Origin: [Eubacterium] eligens ATCC 27750 | Lineage (GTDB): Bacteria > Bacillota > Clostridia > Lachnospirales > Lachnospiraceae | NCBI RefSeq assembly: GCF_000146185.1 | Contig: NC_012778.1 | Coordinates: 330,001 to 394,000, forward strand | Direction of reading: 5' to 3' | Length of the DNA stretch: 64,000 nucleotides | Part shown: in pieces, positions 27,969-37,030 of the stretch | Numbering within the stretch: position 1 is the first letter of the stretch | How the letters are laid out: each line of letters starts with the position of its first letter | Made by a program: the position numbers and the translations under genes | The notes under the pieces: model-generated | Told to the model about the DNA's origin: nothing | Databases searched by the model: none | The model's input: only the letters and a program-made list of their open reading frames with translations

Positions 27969-28790
27969 TTAGTGGCTCTTTCTGTAGCTTCCGGGCGCTT
28001 CGCCCATGATTTTTTTAAATGTTCCGCCCATAGTATTACTGTCGGCGAAACCGCATTTGTCAGCAATCTCAGTAATAGAGAGGCTGGTGTTGACTAAAAG
28101 GTCTGCTGCTGCGTGCGTTCTTACATTAATAAGATACTCTCTGAACCTGAAGCCTGTAAAAGCCTTAAATTTCTTGGAAAGGCTCGATTCACTCATATTA
28201 AAAAGTTCGGCGGTAGCAGCCATAGTTATGTCATTATGATAATTCTCGATAATATATTCAATAACCTTCTGGATAAGTTCATTACCTGTATCCATTTTCG
28301 TAATAACATTATCTTCGTACATCTGACAACGCAGAATAAAAAGTATAAGTTCATGAAAATAAGAATGTATGAAAGATAAAGACAGACTATCTACACCATT
28401 GTGTTCATAAGAAATCTTCTGGATAATTGATGATATATAATCAAGTCGTCTTTCTGGTATATGGATAACAGGATGTTCATGAAAAATGCTTTCTATATCC
28501 AGAGAAGAATCATCAGCAATCCACTTTAATTCATCATTATTAAAATATAGCACATATCTTGTATGGTCACTTCCTGCAAGGTAAGTAGTCATATGGGCTG
28601 TATCTGGTGAAATAAGAGCAAGTCCGCCCGGATTTAACATATATATTTCATCACCTACATAAAGGGTGCAGGAACCAGAATATATAAACATCAACTCCCA
28701 TTTGTTATGTTCATGAAAATGTTTCATCTTATAAGATGGTGGCACAGTAGCAATATCCGTGAGGAAATTGTCATTAATAAAATGGTACAT
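27969..28790 (-). CDS. AraC-family transcriptional regulator
   Basis: 273 residues: an N-terminal cupin (HFHEHNKWELMFIYSGS, then SPDTAH) for ligand sensing, and a C-terminal pair of helix-turn-helices (about 170-270; MSESSLSKKFKAFTGF, ITEIADKCGFADSNTMGGTFKKIMG). The typical GYSD/FSR consensus is varied (GFADSNTMGGTF). Its place ahead of the beta-propeller gene and divergent from the surface beta-helix gene suggests sugar-responsive control of both. AGGAGA precedes the ATG. Confidence 0.92.
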   Translation of the reverse strand: MYHFINDNFLTDIATVPPSYKMKHFHEHNKWELMFIYSGSCTLYVGDEIYMLNPGGLALISPDTAHMTTYLAGSDHTRYVLYFNNDELKWIADDSSLDIESIFHEHPVIHIPERRLDYISSIIQKISYEHNGVDSLSLSFIHSYFHELILFILRCQMYEDNVITKMDTGNELIQKVIEYIIENYHNDITMAATAELFNMSESSLSKKFKAFTGFRFREYLINVRTHAAADLLVNTSLSITEIADKCGFADSNTMGGTFKKIMGEAPGSYRKSH

Positions 28791-28999
28791 TGCCGTCTCC
28801 TAGGTATATAAATAATATCTTACGAAGCAAAATCATATACTGATTATAGGTTGTTTATAGAGAAAATGTTACTGATTTTTTACATATTTTTTTGATTTTA
28901 GAAGATTTCGTGCTGTTTTTTTGTATATATAAAAATACAATGTGAATATAATGGAAGCATCTTAAGAAGCAGAAACAATTTAATATAAGGAGGAATAAT
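28791..28999. promoter_or_regulatory. divergent control region of the pectin-like locus
   Basis: 209 AT-rich bases between divergent genes. TATAAT (28947-28952) is a good -10 for the plus-strand gene but has no fitting -35, the arrangement expected of an activator-dependent promoter. A perfect inverted repeat TTGTAT-N8-ATACAA (28921-28940) covers the place of the -35 and could be the AraC-type regulator's site. Confidence 0.45.
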
Positions 29000-31882
29000 A
29001 TGATACGAAGAAACAAAATTATTGCTTCTGTTGCCGTCAGTGTTATGACCGGCGTTCTTGTTGCAGGTAACTTAGTTCCATTACAGGGATATTATGCATT
29101 TGCACAGGAAACAGGAGTAACAGCTATGAGATATTCAGCAGTAAAAGACATTAACAAAACATTAGAAGGTTACACACCAATCGACAGTTCTGATCCGGTT
29201 GAATTCGGTGGAACTTACATTAAGTATCAGGGTGAGACAATCCAGTTGTCGGAGACAGCCATATATCTTGATGGTTCGTTATCAGACGAGCTTGCTGCCC
29301 AGTACCCATATGTATATAACGACATTACTAAGGCATTGTCAGCAGACGCATTAAAAAATGGAACAGCAGATAATCCAATGACAGTATATGTTGCACCATA
29401 TGTATACTGGATAGATGATCCGGCAGCAACAGATACAGTACAAAAGACAGAAGGATATTCAGTACCTTATGGAATGGTTGTTAATTCAGATTATCTTACT
29501 ATCAAAGGTCTTACAGGAAATCCTGATAATGTTGTATTAGCTGGAAACAGAGGACAGTCACATGCCTCTAACGGTAACTATACCATGTTCAGATTCAACT
29601 GCAGTGGCGCACTCACAGTTAAGAATATAACAATAGGTAATTATTGTAGTGTTGACCTTGATTATCCACTTATGAGTGAACTTAATCAGGCAAAGAGAAC
29701 AGATACAATCACTCAGGCACAGCTTGCTGATATGTCTGGTGACAAAATGTTTGCAGATAATTGTAACTTTATAAGCAGACTTAACCTTGTTCCAATCAGT
29801 GGTGCTTTAAGAAATCTTTACAATAACTGTCATTTTGAAAGTACCGATGATGCTCTTAATGGAAATGCTGTATATGTAGGATGTGATTTTGATTTCTATG
29901 GAAACAGACCATTATATTCATCTTATAATACTGGTTCAACATTCTTAGGCTGTACATTTAATTGTAAGATATTAAATGTAGAAGCAGAACCAACACAGTT
30001 CTTTACTAAGGAAGGCGGTACAATAACTGCAGTAGACTGTGTATATAACAGTAATTTAAGTGTGCCTATAACAATGGGATGGACAAAATTCCCATCTGAT
30101 TCATTAAAATGTTACCAGAGTAACATCATACATAATGGAAAGAATATCACAATAGGCGGAGAAGGTGCTAAAGAAACCGTTGATATGACAGGAAAATCAG
30201 TGCTTAATGCCTACAAGGTAGTATCAGGTGGTAAAACATATTACAATACATATAATCTTTTAAAGGGCAGTGACGACTGGGATCCATTAGGAGTTAAAGA
30301 TGTAATAGCTGCAGCAGGGCAGGAAGCAATTGCAACACAGCTTACAATAAAATCAGATGTTTCAGAGATTGAATCTGGAAAAGAAACAGCTTCAGTTGGA
30401 GGAACAGTTAACTATTTCTATGGAACTAATGATACAACACAGAAGATAACATACAGCGTATCAGACGAAGATAAGGCATATGTGAAGTTAACAGATAATG
30501 GTGACGGAACATGCAAAGTAGAAGGTACTAATAATGATGATGCAGCTAAGAAGGTTATTATAAATGCATCTACAGAGTCAGGTCTTGAAGCAGCAGTTGG
30601 AATTACTGTAAAGCCAAGCAAACTTGATGCACCAGAGTATATCAAGACACCAGTTATTACTAATGATGGACAGGGTAGTCTTAAAGTAGATTACTCACTT
30701 GATTTAGGAAGCAGAGAAGACATGTCTGCAATCTCATGGTACAGATGTACAGATGCAGAGGGAAGTAATAAGGTACTTGTAGCAGTAACGAGAAACGATT
30801 CACCAGAATATACATATAAGTTAACAGCAGGTGATGTTGGATATTACATCATGGCTAAGGTAGAATCTAAGAACATCAGAAGTGATTATGGAACACCAGT
30901 AAATACAGTATATGACAAGGCAATCGGAGTGAAAGATGTAAGAAGCAAGAACCTTTCTACAGATTTCTCTAACTTCCCTAATATAAAGCAGTCAGAAATC
31001 AAAGCTGGCTTCTGGACAGTAGATTATAACCGTCCGGCAGATACAGAAAGCTTTGGAAAATGGCAGGGAGCAGATACAGAAGAGCCATGGGTATACGGAG
31101 TAACAGGTAATGGCTGTGTAGGAGCAGGATTATATCAGGGAACACAGGGTTCAAGACTTATGTATACACCAGTAGAAGGAACATATGGTGATATGTCACT
31201 TAAGCTTGTAGTTGACCCGGCTAAGACAGCAGGTCAGGGATTTGGTAGTGCAGGACAGTATATGGATGTACTTCTTAAGTTCGATACATCAACACTTACA
31301 GGATACGGATTAAGAATAATAAGAACTAAAGCGTCATCTAATGCTGTAACATTTGTACTTGTAAAATATGACAATGGAGCAGTAACAGAAATCTCTGATG
31401 AAGTAATTGCAAGCTGCTATGTAACAGGATGTACAATTAGTTTAAAGACTGAAGGTAATAAGCTCACTGCTCATGTTGAGACACCAACAGAACAGCTCGC
31501 AGATCAGGCAGCTAAGGGATATCCTCATGTAGTTGACCTTACAGCAGATATCGCAGCTAACAGCTTTGGTGGTGTTGCAATACAGCATACAGGAACAACA
31601 GGAACTGGTGGATGGCAGAATACAACAATGCTTCATAATTTAGATATTACATGGGAAGGTGAGAACAACCAGAACCCAGAATATGTTGAAGAAAATCCAT
31701 CAGATAACGAGAATCCTGCCGAGACACCAGATGATTCAACAGGAACTTCAACAGGAGCAGATACAACAGTTAATACAGGCGATATGAGCCATGCAGGAAT
31801 GTATGCCGCATTAACTACAGCAAGCCTTTGTGCATTGCTTGGAATGGCAGCAGTATACATGAGAAGAAGAAAAGATATCTAA
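29000..31882 (+). CDS. surface right-handed beta-helix protein (pectinesterase/lyase-like)
   Basis: 960 residues. Signal peptide at 1-36. Residues about 90-430 are rich in short Asn/Cys/Gly turns of a parallel beta-helix (LTVKNITIGNYCSV, NLYNNCHFESTDDALNGN, YVGCDFDFYGN), laid out like carbohydrate esterase family 8 pectinesterases, though I do not see the full catalytic Gln/Asp/Asp/Arg set. Immunoglobulin-like domains and a lectin-like beta-sandwich (about 655-890) follow. The C-terminus (residues 925-960) has NTGD, a hydrophobic helix and Arg-Arg-Arg-Lys: a variant sorting signal or simple membrane anchor. AAGGAGG precedes the ATG. A pectin-directed surface function is inferred from fold and neighbours. 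Confidence 0.6.
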   Translation: MIRRNKIIASVAVSVMTGVLVAGNLVPLQGYYAFAQETGVTAMRYSAVKDINKTLEGYTPIDSSDPVEFGGTYIKYQGETIQLSETAIYLDGSLSDELAAQYPYVYNDITKALSADALKNGTADNPMTVYVAPYVYWIDDPAATDTVQKTEGYSVPYGMVVNSDYLTIKGLTGNPDNVVLAGNRGQSHASNGNYTMFRFNCSGALTVKNITIGNYCSVDLDYPLMSELNQAKRTDTITQAQLADMSGDKMFADNCNFISRLNLVPISGALRNLYNNCHFESTDDALNGNAVYVGCDFDFYGNRPLYSSYNTGSTFLGCTFNCKILNVEAEPTQFFTKEGGTITAVDCVYNSNLSVPITMGWTKFPSDSLKCYQSNIIHNGKNITIGGEGAKETVDMTGKSVLNAYKVVSGGKTYYNTYNLLKGSDDWDPLGVKDVIAAAGQEAIATQLTIKSDVSEIESGKETASVGGTVNYFYGTNDTTQKITYSVSDEDKAYVKLTDNGDGTCKVEGTNNDDAAKKVIINASTESGLEAAVGITVKPSKLDAPEYIKTPVITNDGQGSLKVDYSLDLGSREDMSAISWYRCTDAEGSNKVLVAVTRNDSPEYTYKLTAGDVGYYIMAKVESKNIRSDYGTPVNTVYDKAIGVKDVRSKNLSTDFSNFPNIKQSEIKAGFWTVDYNRPADTESFGKWQGADTEEPWVYGVTGNGCVGAGLYQGTQGSRLMYTPVEGTYGDMSLKLVVDPAKTAGQGFGSAGQYMDVLLKFDTSTLTGYGLRIIRTKASSNAVTFVLVKYDNGAVTEISDEVIASCYVTGCTISLKTEGNKLTAHVETPTEQLADQAAKGYPHVVDLTADIAANSFGGVAIQHTGTTGTGGWQNTTMLHNLDITWEGENNQNPEYVEENPSDNENPAETPDDSTGTSTGADTTVNTGDMSHAGMYAALTTASLCALLGMAAVYMRRRKDI

Positions 31883-31908
31883 TTTCATAAGAATTTTCTT
31901 TACAGGAG

Positions 31909-31936
31909 CACCCGCAATTATATTGCGGGTGTTTTT
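31909..31936 (+). terminator. terminator after the beta-helix gene
   Basis: CACCCGCAAT (31909-31918) pairs perfectly with ATTGCGGGTG (31922-31931), with a three-base loop and five T behind. Confidence 0.92.
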
Positions 31937-31963
31937 GCGTGGTGAATGTGTGACCGTATGTGA

Positions 31964-31990
31964 TTGACATTTTAATTATTATGCTATAAA
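31964..31990 (+). promoter_or_regulatory. probable promoter of the ApbE gene
   Basis: Perfect TTGACA (31964-31969) and TATAAA (31985-31990), but with a short spacer of 15 bases, so weak or regulated. Confidence 0.4.
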
Positions 31991-32037
31991 GTTTTATAGA
32001 ACTAACCAGTATAAGATGGAGGATAAAACTTAAAAGC

Positions 32038-33078
32038 ATGAAATATAATATCAGAAAATATATATTGGCAGGAATTACAGCAATTCTTGCAGCGGCTGTT
32101 TTGACGGCATGTGGTGGCAGTAAGCCAGAGAAGGACGATACAGTCCAGAGTACACAGGAAATATTTGCAATGGATACATATATGTCGCTTACTGCATATG
32201 GCAGCAATTCAGAGGAAGCAGTAAGTAAAGCAGTTCAGGAGATTAACCGGCTTGATGCAATGTTTTCGGTAGGAAATGAGGACAGTGATGTTACTAAGAT
32301 AAATGAAAATGGAAGCGGTGAAGTATTGGAAGAAACCGCATTTATAATGAACAGGGCAATGCAGGTATCTAAAGAAACTAAAGGTGCTTTCGATATTACG
32401 ATATACCAGGTTATGGAGCTGTGGGGATTTACCACCAAGAATTACAGAGTGCCTGAAAGCAGCGAGATTGCGGATGTACTTAAGCATGTTTCTTATACAA
32501 ATGTGGAGGTTAACGGGCAGCAGGTGACATTGTCAGATGGTGCAAGCATTGACCTTGGAGGAATTGCCAAAGGTTATACTTCTTCAAGGGTGATTCAGAT
32601 TATGAAGGACTGCGGCATAGAGCACGCAATCATTAATCTTGGAGGCAATGTGCAGGTGCTTGGAACTAAGACTGATGGCTCAGACTGGAGGATTGCCATA
32701 CAGAATCCTGACAGTGAAAGCAGTTATCTTGGTGTATTAAGCACTGCTGATAAGGCAGTTATAACATCAGGTGGATATGAGAGATATTTTGAGCAGGACG
32801 GACAGGTATACCATCATATTATAGACCCACAGACAGGTTATCCATCAGAGAGCGACCTGACCTCGGTTACAATTGTATGCTCTGACGGAACAACAGCAGA
32901 TGCATTATCAACTGCGCTTTTTGTAATGGGGCTTGATGGTGCGAAAGAGCTGTATAGAAGTGGCTCACTTGATTTTGAGATGATACTTTATGATGGAAGC
33001 AAAGTATATATGTCAGAGGGAATAGCTGACAGTTTTTCAACCAATATGAACACGGAAATAATTACCAGACAGCCTTGA
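32038..33078 (+). CDS. apbE: FAD:protein FMN transferase, lipoprotein (ApbE family)
   Basis: 346 residues. A lipoprotein signal ends in LTAC (C25 as lipidated residue), so it works outside the membrane. The ApbE core shows MDTYMSLTAYG, IDLGGIAKGY (about residues 178-187), the INLGGNVQVLG strand and TTADALSTALFVMG near the C-terminus. It attaches FMN from FAD to a Thr in proteins such as FMN-binding domains; the next gene encodes a protein with exactly such a target. GGAGGA lies 14 bases before the ATG, a longer gap than usual, and no alternative start codon fits better. Confidence 0.95.
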   Translation: MKYNIRKYILAGITAILAAAVLTACGGSKPEKDDTVQSTQEIFAMDTYMSLTAYGSNSEEAVSKAVQEINRLDAMFSVGNEDSDVTKINENGSGEVLEETAFIMNRAMQVSKETKGAFDITIYQVMELWGFTTKNYRVPESSEIADVLKHVSYTNVEVNGQQVTLSDGASIDLGGIAKGYTSSRVIQIMKDCGIEHAIINLGGNVQVLGTKTDGSDWRIAIQNPDSESSYLGVLSTADKAVITSGGYERYFEQDGQVYHHIIDPQTGYPSESDLTSVTIVCSDGTTADALSTALFVMGLDGAKELYRSGSLDFEMILYDGSKVYMSEGIADSFSTNMNTEIITRQP

Positions 33079-33103
33079 TGAGAATTATTATTAACAGTCT
33101 GTA

Positions 33104-33131
33104 TTGACAAATGCAGGGCCTAAAATATATT
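33104..33131 (+). promoter_or_regulatory. promoter before the FMN-binding membrane protein
   Basis: TTGACA (33104-33109), 16-base spacer, TATATT (33126-33131), about 95 bases before the start codon. It allows expression apart from apbE. Confidence 0.55.
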
Positions 33132-33225
33132 CTATAGAACAGTTAGTAAAAACTAATCGAAGATAGATGAAATTACTTTTGTTTATGAAAACTAACCTTG
33201 AATATAAAGACTAGAAGGAGCAGAC

Positions 33226-34638
33226 ATGTTATTAATAATATCACTTATAATCGTATCTTTATTCATATATTTTCTTAAAGGTTCACTAAAAAAACACGCG
33301 GGTATCTACTATATAGGGGCAGCGGTAATCTCTATTGCAGTATTCCTGCTTGAGTTTCTGTCAATGCCTTTGTTTGTAAAGAACAATATATTAGGAATAT
33401 TTGCAAAAGGCTCTCTTGGAACGGCAATGTTTGTTGTGGTAATGTACACTGGCGCATTACCTAAGGGCAACAAGCTGATTGCACCGCTTATGAAGATAAG
33501 AGGCGAATTGTCAATTACAGCGGCAATACTCGTCCTGTGTCATAATTTCACATATGGAATGACATATTTTAAAATGCTTTTTATTAAGCCGGAGGCATTA
33601 TCAGCAACACAGCTTACAGCAGCAATAATAAGCCTTGTGCTTATCATAATAATGATTGTGCTTACAGTAACTTCATTTCAGGCTGTAAGAAAGAAGATGA
33701 AGGCTAAGAAGTGGAAACAGTTACAGCGCACAGCATACGTATTCTACGGTCTTATGTATGTACATATAATGCTTATCAATATTCCATATGCAAGACTTGG
33801 ACTTGGTACTTATATTGCAAATGTTGTTATCTACAGCATAGTCTTCTTAGGATATGCAGCTATGAGAATAGCAAAGGCTGTATCAGTAAAGGCAGCAAGA
33901 GCCGGAAAGACATACGGTAAGAAACCAGAGACGGTTCTGTATGGACTGGCATTGGTTATATGTGCAATGATGACGGTGTCGTGCTTTGCAGGAAGACAGA
34001 CAGTGTCGGCATCGGAAGACAATGAGGAATGGAACGATTTCTTTAACGAAGAGACAGTTGCAGCAATGGTCAAAGAGATTGAGAGCAGTACGGCTAAGAC
34101 AGATGCCGAAGGAACAACACAAGAGAGTCTGGAAGAATCAGTTTCATCGGATGGACAGTCAGACTCACAGGCTGGTGGTGTAGGAAATGAAGTGTCGGGA
34201 AATAGCAATAATTCCGGTTCGGATAATGTTTCTGGTAATTCATCAGGTAATAGTTCTGACAGTGGTAATCAGTCAGCTCAGCCGGATAATGGTTCTGACA
34301 ATAGTGGAGAGCTGAGCGGCGGTTCAGGCAGTGACGCACCGGCTAATACAAAATTTAAAGCAGATGGAACTTATACAGGTTCCGCTGTGTGTGAGACTTA
34401 TAACTACAATGTAACGGTTACAATAGTCATATCAGGAGATACGATTACATCGGTTACTGCTGAATCAGAAGCGGGTGCGCAGGATGTACAGTATTTTAAT
34501 ATGGCAAATGCAAAGATTCCTGCACAGCTTCTTGCAAACCAGAGTACATCAGGTGTTGATGCAGTATCTGGTGCAACCAAATCAAGCAATGCCATCAAGA
34601 AGGCATTTTACTATGCTTATAAATCGGCTAAGAAGTAG
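33226..34638 (+). CDS. ferric-reductase-like membrane protein fused to an FMN-binding domain
   Basis: 470 residues. Six or so hydrophobic segments fill residues 1-215, with histidines H106 and H180 placed as heme b ligands in a ferric-reductase-like (YedZ/MsrQ-type) domain; a further segment at 236-255 leads outside. A long Ser/Asn/Gly-rich linker (about 260-370) ends in an FMN-binding domain (about 375-470) with DAVSGAT at 445-451, the exact Dxx(S/T)GAT motif flavinylated by ApbE, T451 being the expected FMN site. It probably passes electrons from the membrane to an outside acceptor. Acceptor and electron donor are unknown. Confidence 0.82.
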   Translation: MLLIISLIIVSLFIYFLKGSLKKHAGIYYIGAAVISIAVFLLEFLSMPLFVKNNILGIFAKGSLGTAMFVVVMYTGALPKGNKLIAPLMKIRGELSITAAILVLCHNFTYGMTYFKMLFIKPEALSATQLTAAIISLVLIIIMIVLTVTSFQAVRKKMKAKKWKQLQRTAYVFYGLMYVHIMLINIPYARLGLGTYIANVVIYSIVFLGYAAMRIAKAVSVKAARAGKTYGKKPETVLYGLALVICAMMTVSCFAGRQTVSASEDNEEWNDFFNEETVAAMVKEIESSTAKTDAEGTTQESLEESVSSDGQSDSQAGGVGNEVSGNSNNSGSDNVSGNSSGNSSDSGNQSAQPDNGSDNSGELSGGSGSDAPANTKFKADGTYTGSAVCETYNYNVTVTIVISGDTITSVTAESEAGAQDVQYFNMANAKIPAQLLANQSTSGVDAVSGATKSSNAIKKAFYYAYKSAKK

Positions 34639-34660
34639 GCGGATTTGTAATAGAAAAATT

Positions 34661-34727
34661 ATAAGGAGGCAAAATTCCTCTCCTCACCAATGGGTTCGGA
34701 TTTTGCTTCGCAAAACAAGGAGGAATT
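34661..34727 (+). promoter_or_regulatory. leader with two Shine-Dalgarno copies and a hairpin
   Basis: AAGGAGG occurs twice (about 34662 and 34717). The first can pair with the following CCTCTCC. TTTTGC/GCAAAA (34701-34706 with 34710-34715) forms a hairpin touching the second. A 13-codon frame (34690-34731) ends in a TGA that overlaps the next gene's ATG. Possibly a translation-control leader; there is no direct evidence of function. Confidence 0.35.
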
Positions 34728-36185
34728 ATGAGAAAGAACATTTTTACTAAGATTGCTGCGGTTGCAGCTGCTACTGTTCTTGCTGTAACAGCACTTCCAG
34801 CACTTGTGTCAGATACACATGCAGCAGATGATGAGTATTCATATGTATATGCTGGTCTTACATGGCAGGAATACTGGGCTAACGAGGGCGTATATAACGC
34901 AGGGGATGTAACATCATCTAATGAGAAGGATACACATGGTGAATATGATAAGGGTGCTTTTGATACAGTAACAAGAGCTACAACTAACCATGGTCTTCAC
35001 AGAGGAAGCTACCAGTGCATGGCAACAATTGATACAGAAGATGGTAACAAATATGAGCTTGCCGGCTGGAGCAGTGATGGAAAGCAGATGATACTTACAG
35101 ATGGTACACAGCTTTCATACAACAGAGGCACAATTACTAATGCAGATGGTTCAACATCTAAAGTTTCTTCTTATGAAGTAACTGGTATTAAGTATGTTCC
35201 GGTTAAGGTTAAGACATCTGATCTTGCTGATTTTGAGCAGCATTACAGAGTTGTCAAGAATGGCGAAAAGTTATACGGTGGATTTGGTGAGAACAAGCTT
35301 AGCTCATATGAGTATACAGCAGCAGTTAATGCAGATACTAACGGACTTAAGACAGCAGTTAAGAATGCAGATGGAACATATTCATTCTCTGCAAGACAGA
35401 CGGGAAGTGGAAAATCATTTGCAGAGCAGGATATAAGTGTGGCTGCTAACATTACATCTACAGTAAAAGATGCTACAGGTTCATACGGTGAATTCTTAAG
35501 AGTTGATATTAATGGTGATGGTTATGGCGCATTAGGTGCTATGATGCAGGCTGTTAAGTGGACATATTATGGAAATGATGCAACAAGAACAAATGCTGTT
35601 GCTACATATGGTACTAAATTCGCAGCAGATAACTGGATGCACAAATCAATGGGAATCCAGCTTGGACTTACTGATTCAGCACGCTGCCAGTTACCAGCAG
35701 GATATGATGGAACAGGTTACTGGTCACTTACTGTATATGCATTAGGATATACTGATACTACAATTGATTTTGAAGCTACTGATGCTAATATCGTTAAGAT
35801 TAAAGCACCTGTAAGTGATACATCAAAGCTTTCAGCAGCTATTGCAGCAGCAGATGCACTTAACGAAGCTGATTACACAGCCGAGTCTTGGGCAGCTATG
35901 AAGCTTGAGTATGAGGAAGCAGTCGATGCACTTGCAGTTGCAGAATATCAGGCAGATGTTGATGAGGCAACAGAGCATCTTACAGCAGCAATCAATGCAT
36001 TAGTAAAGGTTGATGCAGGTACACCTTCTGATTCAGAAGAACCGGATAATACAGATGACTCATCTGTAGAAGATGTTCCAACGGGTGATGCAAATAACAT
36101 GATGGCTTATCTTGCAGCAGCTTTACTTGCTTTAACAGCAGGTGCTGCAGTAACATGCAGACGTAAGATTAAGAATGTAAGATAA
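34728..36185 (+). CDS. surface protein resembling treponemal Tp47, with FIVAR domain and variant sorting signal
   Basis: 485 residues. Signal peptide 1-33. Residues 36-350 match the pattern I recall of the Treponema pallidum 47-kDa penicillin-binding lipoprotein: YVYAGLTWQEYWANEGV (39-55), FDTVTRATTNHGLHR (78-92), KYVPVKV, DTNGLKTAV, TYSFSARQ (218-224), YYGNDATRTNAVATYGTK (280-297) and GYWSLTVYALGYTD. A helical FIVAR domain (about 366-428) and an acidic linker follow, then VPTGD (450-454), a hydrophobic helix and basic end, like a variant sortase signal. Its place behind ApbE and the FMN protein suggests part of an outside redox system; beta-lactam binding has not been shown for such gut homologues as far as I know. 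Confidence 0.72.
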   Translation: MRKNIFTKIAAVAAATVLAVTALPALVSDTHAADDEYSYVYAGLTWQEYWANEGVYNAGDVTSSNEKDTHGEYDKGAFDTVTRATTNHGLHRGSYQCMATIDTEDGNKYELAGWSSDGKQMILTDGTQLSYNRGTITNADGSTSKVSSYEVTGIKYVPVKVKTSDLADFEQHYRVVKNGEKLYGGFGENKLSSYEYTAAVNADTNGLKTAVKNADGTYSFSARQTGSGKSFAEQDISVAANITSTVKDATGSYGEFLRVDINGDGYGALGAMMQAVKWTYYGNDATRTNAVATYGTKFAADNWMHKSMGIQLGLTDSARCQLPAGYDGTGYWSLTVYALGYTDTTIDFEATDANIVKIKAPVSDTSKLSAAIAAADALNEADYTAESWAAMKLEYEEAVDALAVAEYQADVDEATEHLTAAINALVKVDAGTPSDSEEPDNTDDSSVEDVPTGDANNMMAYLAAALLALTAGAAVTCRRKIKNVR

Positions 36186-36224
36186 TTGATACGCTAAAAT
36201 CTAATAAAACTATAAACAAGCCAG

Positions 36225-36279
36225 AGAACCGGGGCGGAGAGAATCCTTTGTGGGATTCACTTCCGCTCCGGTTCTTTAT
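36225..36279. terminator. bidirectional terminator between convergent genes
   Basis: A long imperfect stem, with AGAACCGG...GCGGA on the left arm and TCCGC...CCGGTTCT on the right, and an inner GAATCC/GGGATTC pair, lies between the Tp47-like gene and the converging DUF4097 gene. Confidence 0.7.
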
Positions 36280-37028
36280 TACCTGTTAATCTTAATATCA
36301 CCCATATTAACATCAGCGTTTATACTTTTACCGCTGCCGGCATTATTAGTATAGCTGTGAGAATAAGTAGAATCATTAACCTTAATGTCGCCTAAGTCTA
36401 CAGAGAGATTAGCACGGTATTTATCAATATCCATACCGCTTATTTTCAGTGAGCCCATATCAACGGAAAGGTTAAGAGCATCACTGCCGCAATTGGTAAG
36501 CTTAATATCGCCCATATTGTTATCAGCAGTTAAATTCTTAACGGCAGAATCAACGATCTTAAGAGAACCCATATCAACAGAGAAATCAGCAGAAGAAGCA
36601 TGTATATTGTTAACATCCATATCACCCATATTAAGGTCAGCCTGAATAGAATTAAGACAGATATTGTCAGGAATAGTAATTGTAAGTGTGCAGTCTGAGT
36701 TTTTGATATTAGTCATAAGATGTACTTTTACATGCTGTTCAATATTTAATGAAGTTCCAGAAACAGATACAGCAGGTTTAAACTTTTCAGCACCTGTATA
36801 GATAACTTCAAGCTTGCTGCCTTTCTTAATCTCAACACTGCCAAGATTCATATCAACAGATATGTCTGACACATTATCATAAATAGAAGAATTTTCAATA
36901 TATTTGCCACTGGATGCCATAGTCATGCGTGTAAAAGGAGAAATGTTAAATACATTACCAAGAACGCCAATAATTATGCATATAAGTGTAATAAAATATA
37001 TAATTGACAGATAAATTCGTTTCTTCAT
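36279..37028 (-). CDS. DUF4097-type beta-repeat membrane-anchored protein
   Basis: 249 residues. One N-terminal membrane helix (about 5-26) and then an outside part built of short repeats such as VDMGSLKI, NMGDIKL and VDLGDIKV, the parallel beta structure of the DUF4097/LiaG-like family. Such proteins often sit with a PadR regulator and a permease-prefix protein in envelope-stress loci, exactly as here. Two bases separate it from the upstream gene, so it is the last gene of a three-gene operon. Molecular function unknown. Confidence 0.8.
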   Translation of the reverse strand: MKKRIYLSIIYFITLICIIIGVLGNVFNISPFTRMTMASSGKYIENSSIYDNVSDISVDMNLGSVEIKKGSKLEVIYTGAEKFKPAVSVSGTSLNIEQHVKVHLMTNIKNSDCTLTITIPDNICLNSIQADLNMGDMDVNNIHASSADFSVDMGSLKIVDSAVKNLTADNNMGDIKLTNCGSDALNLSVDMGSLKISGMDIDKYRANLSVDLGDIKVNDSTYSHSYTNNAGSGKSINADVNMGDIKINR

Positions 37029-37030
37029 AA

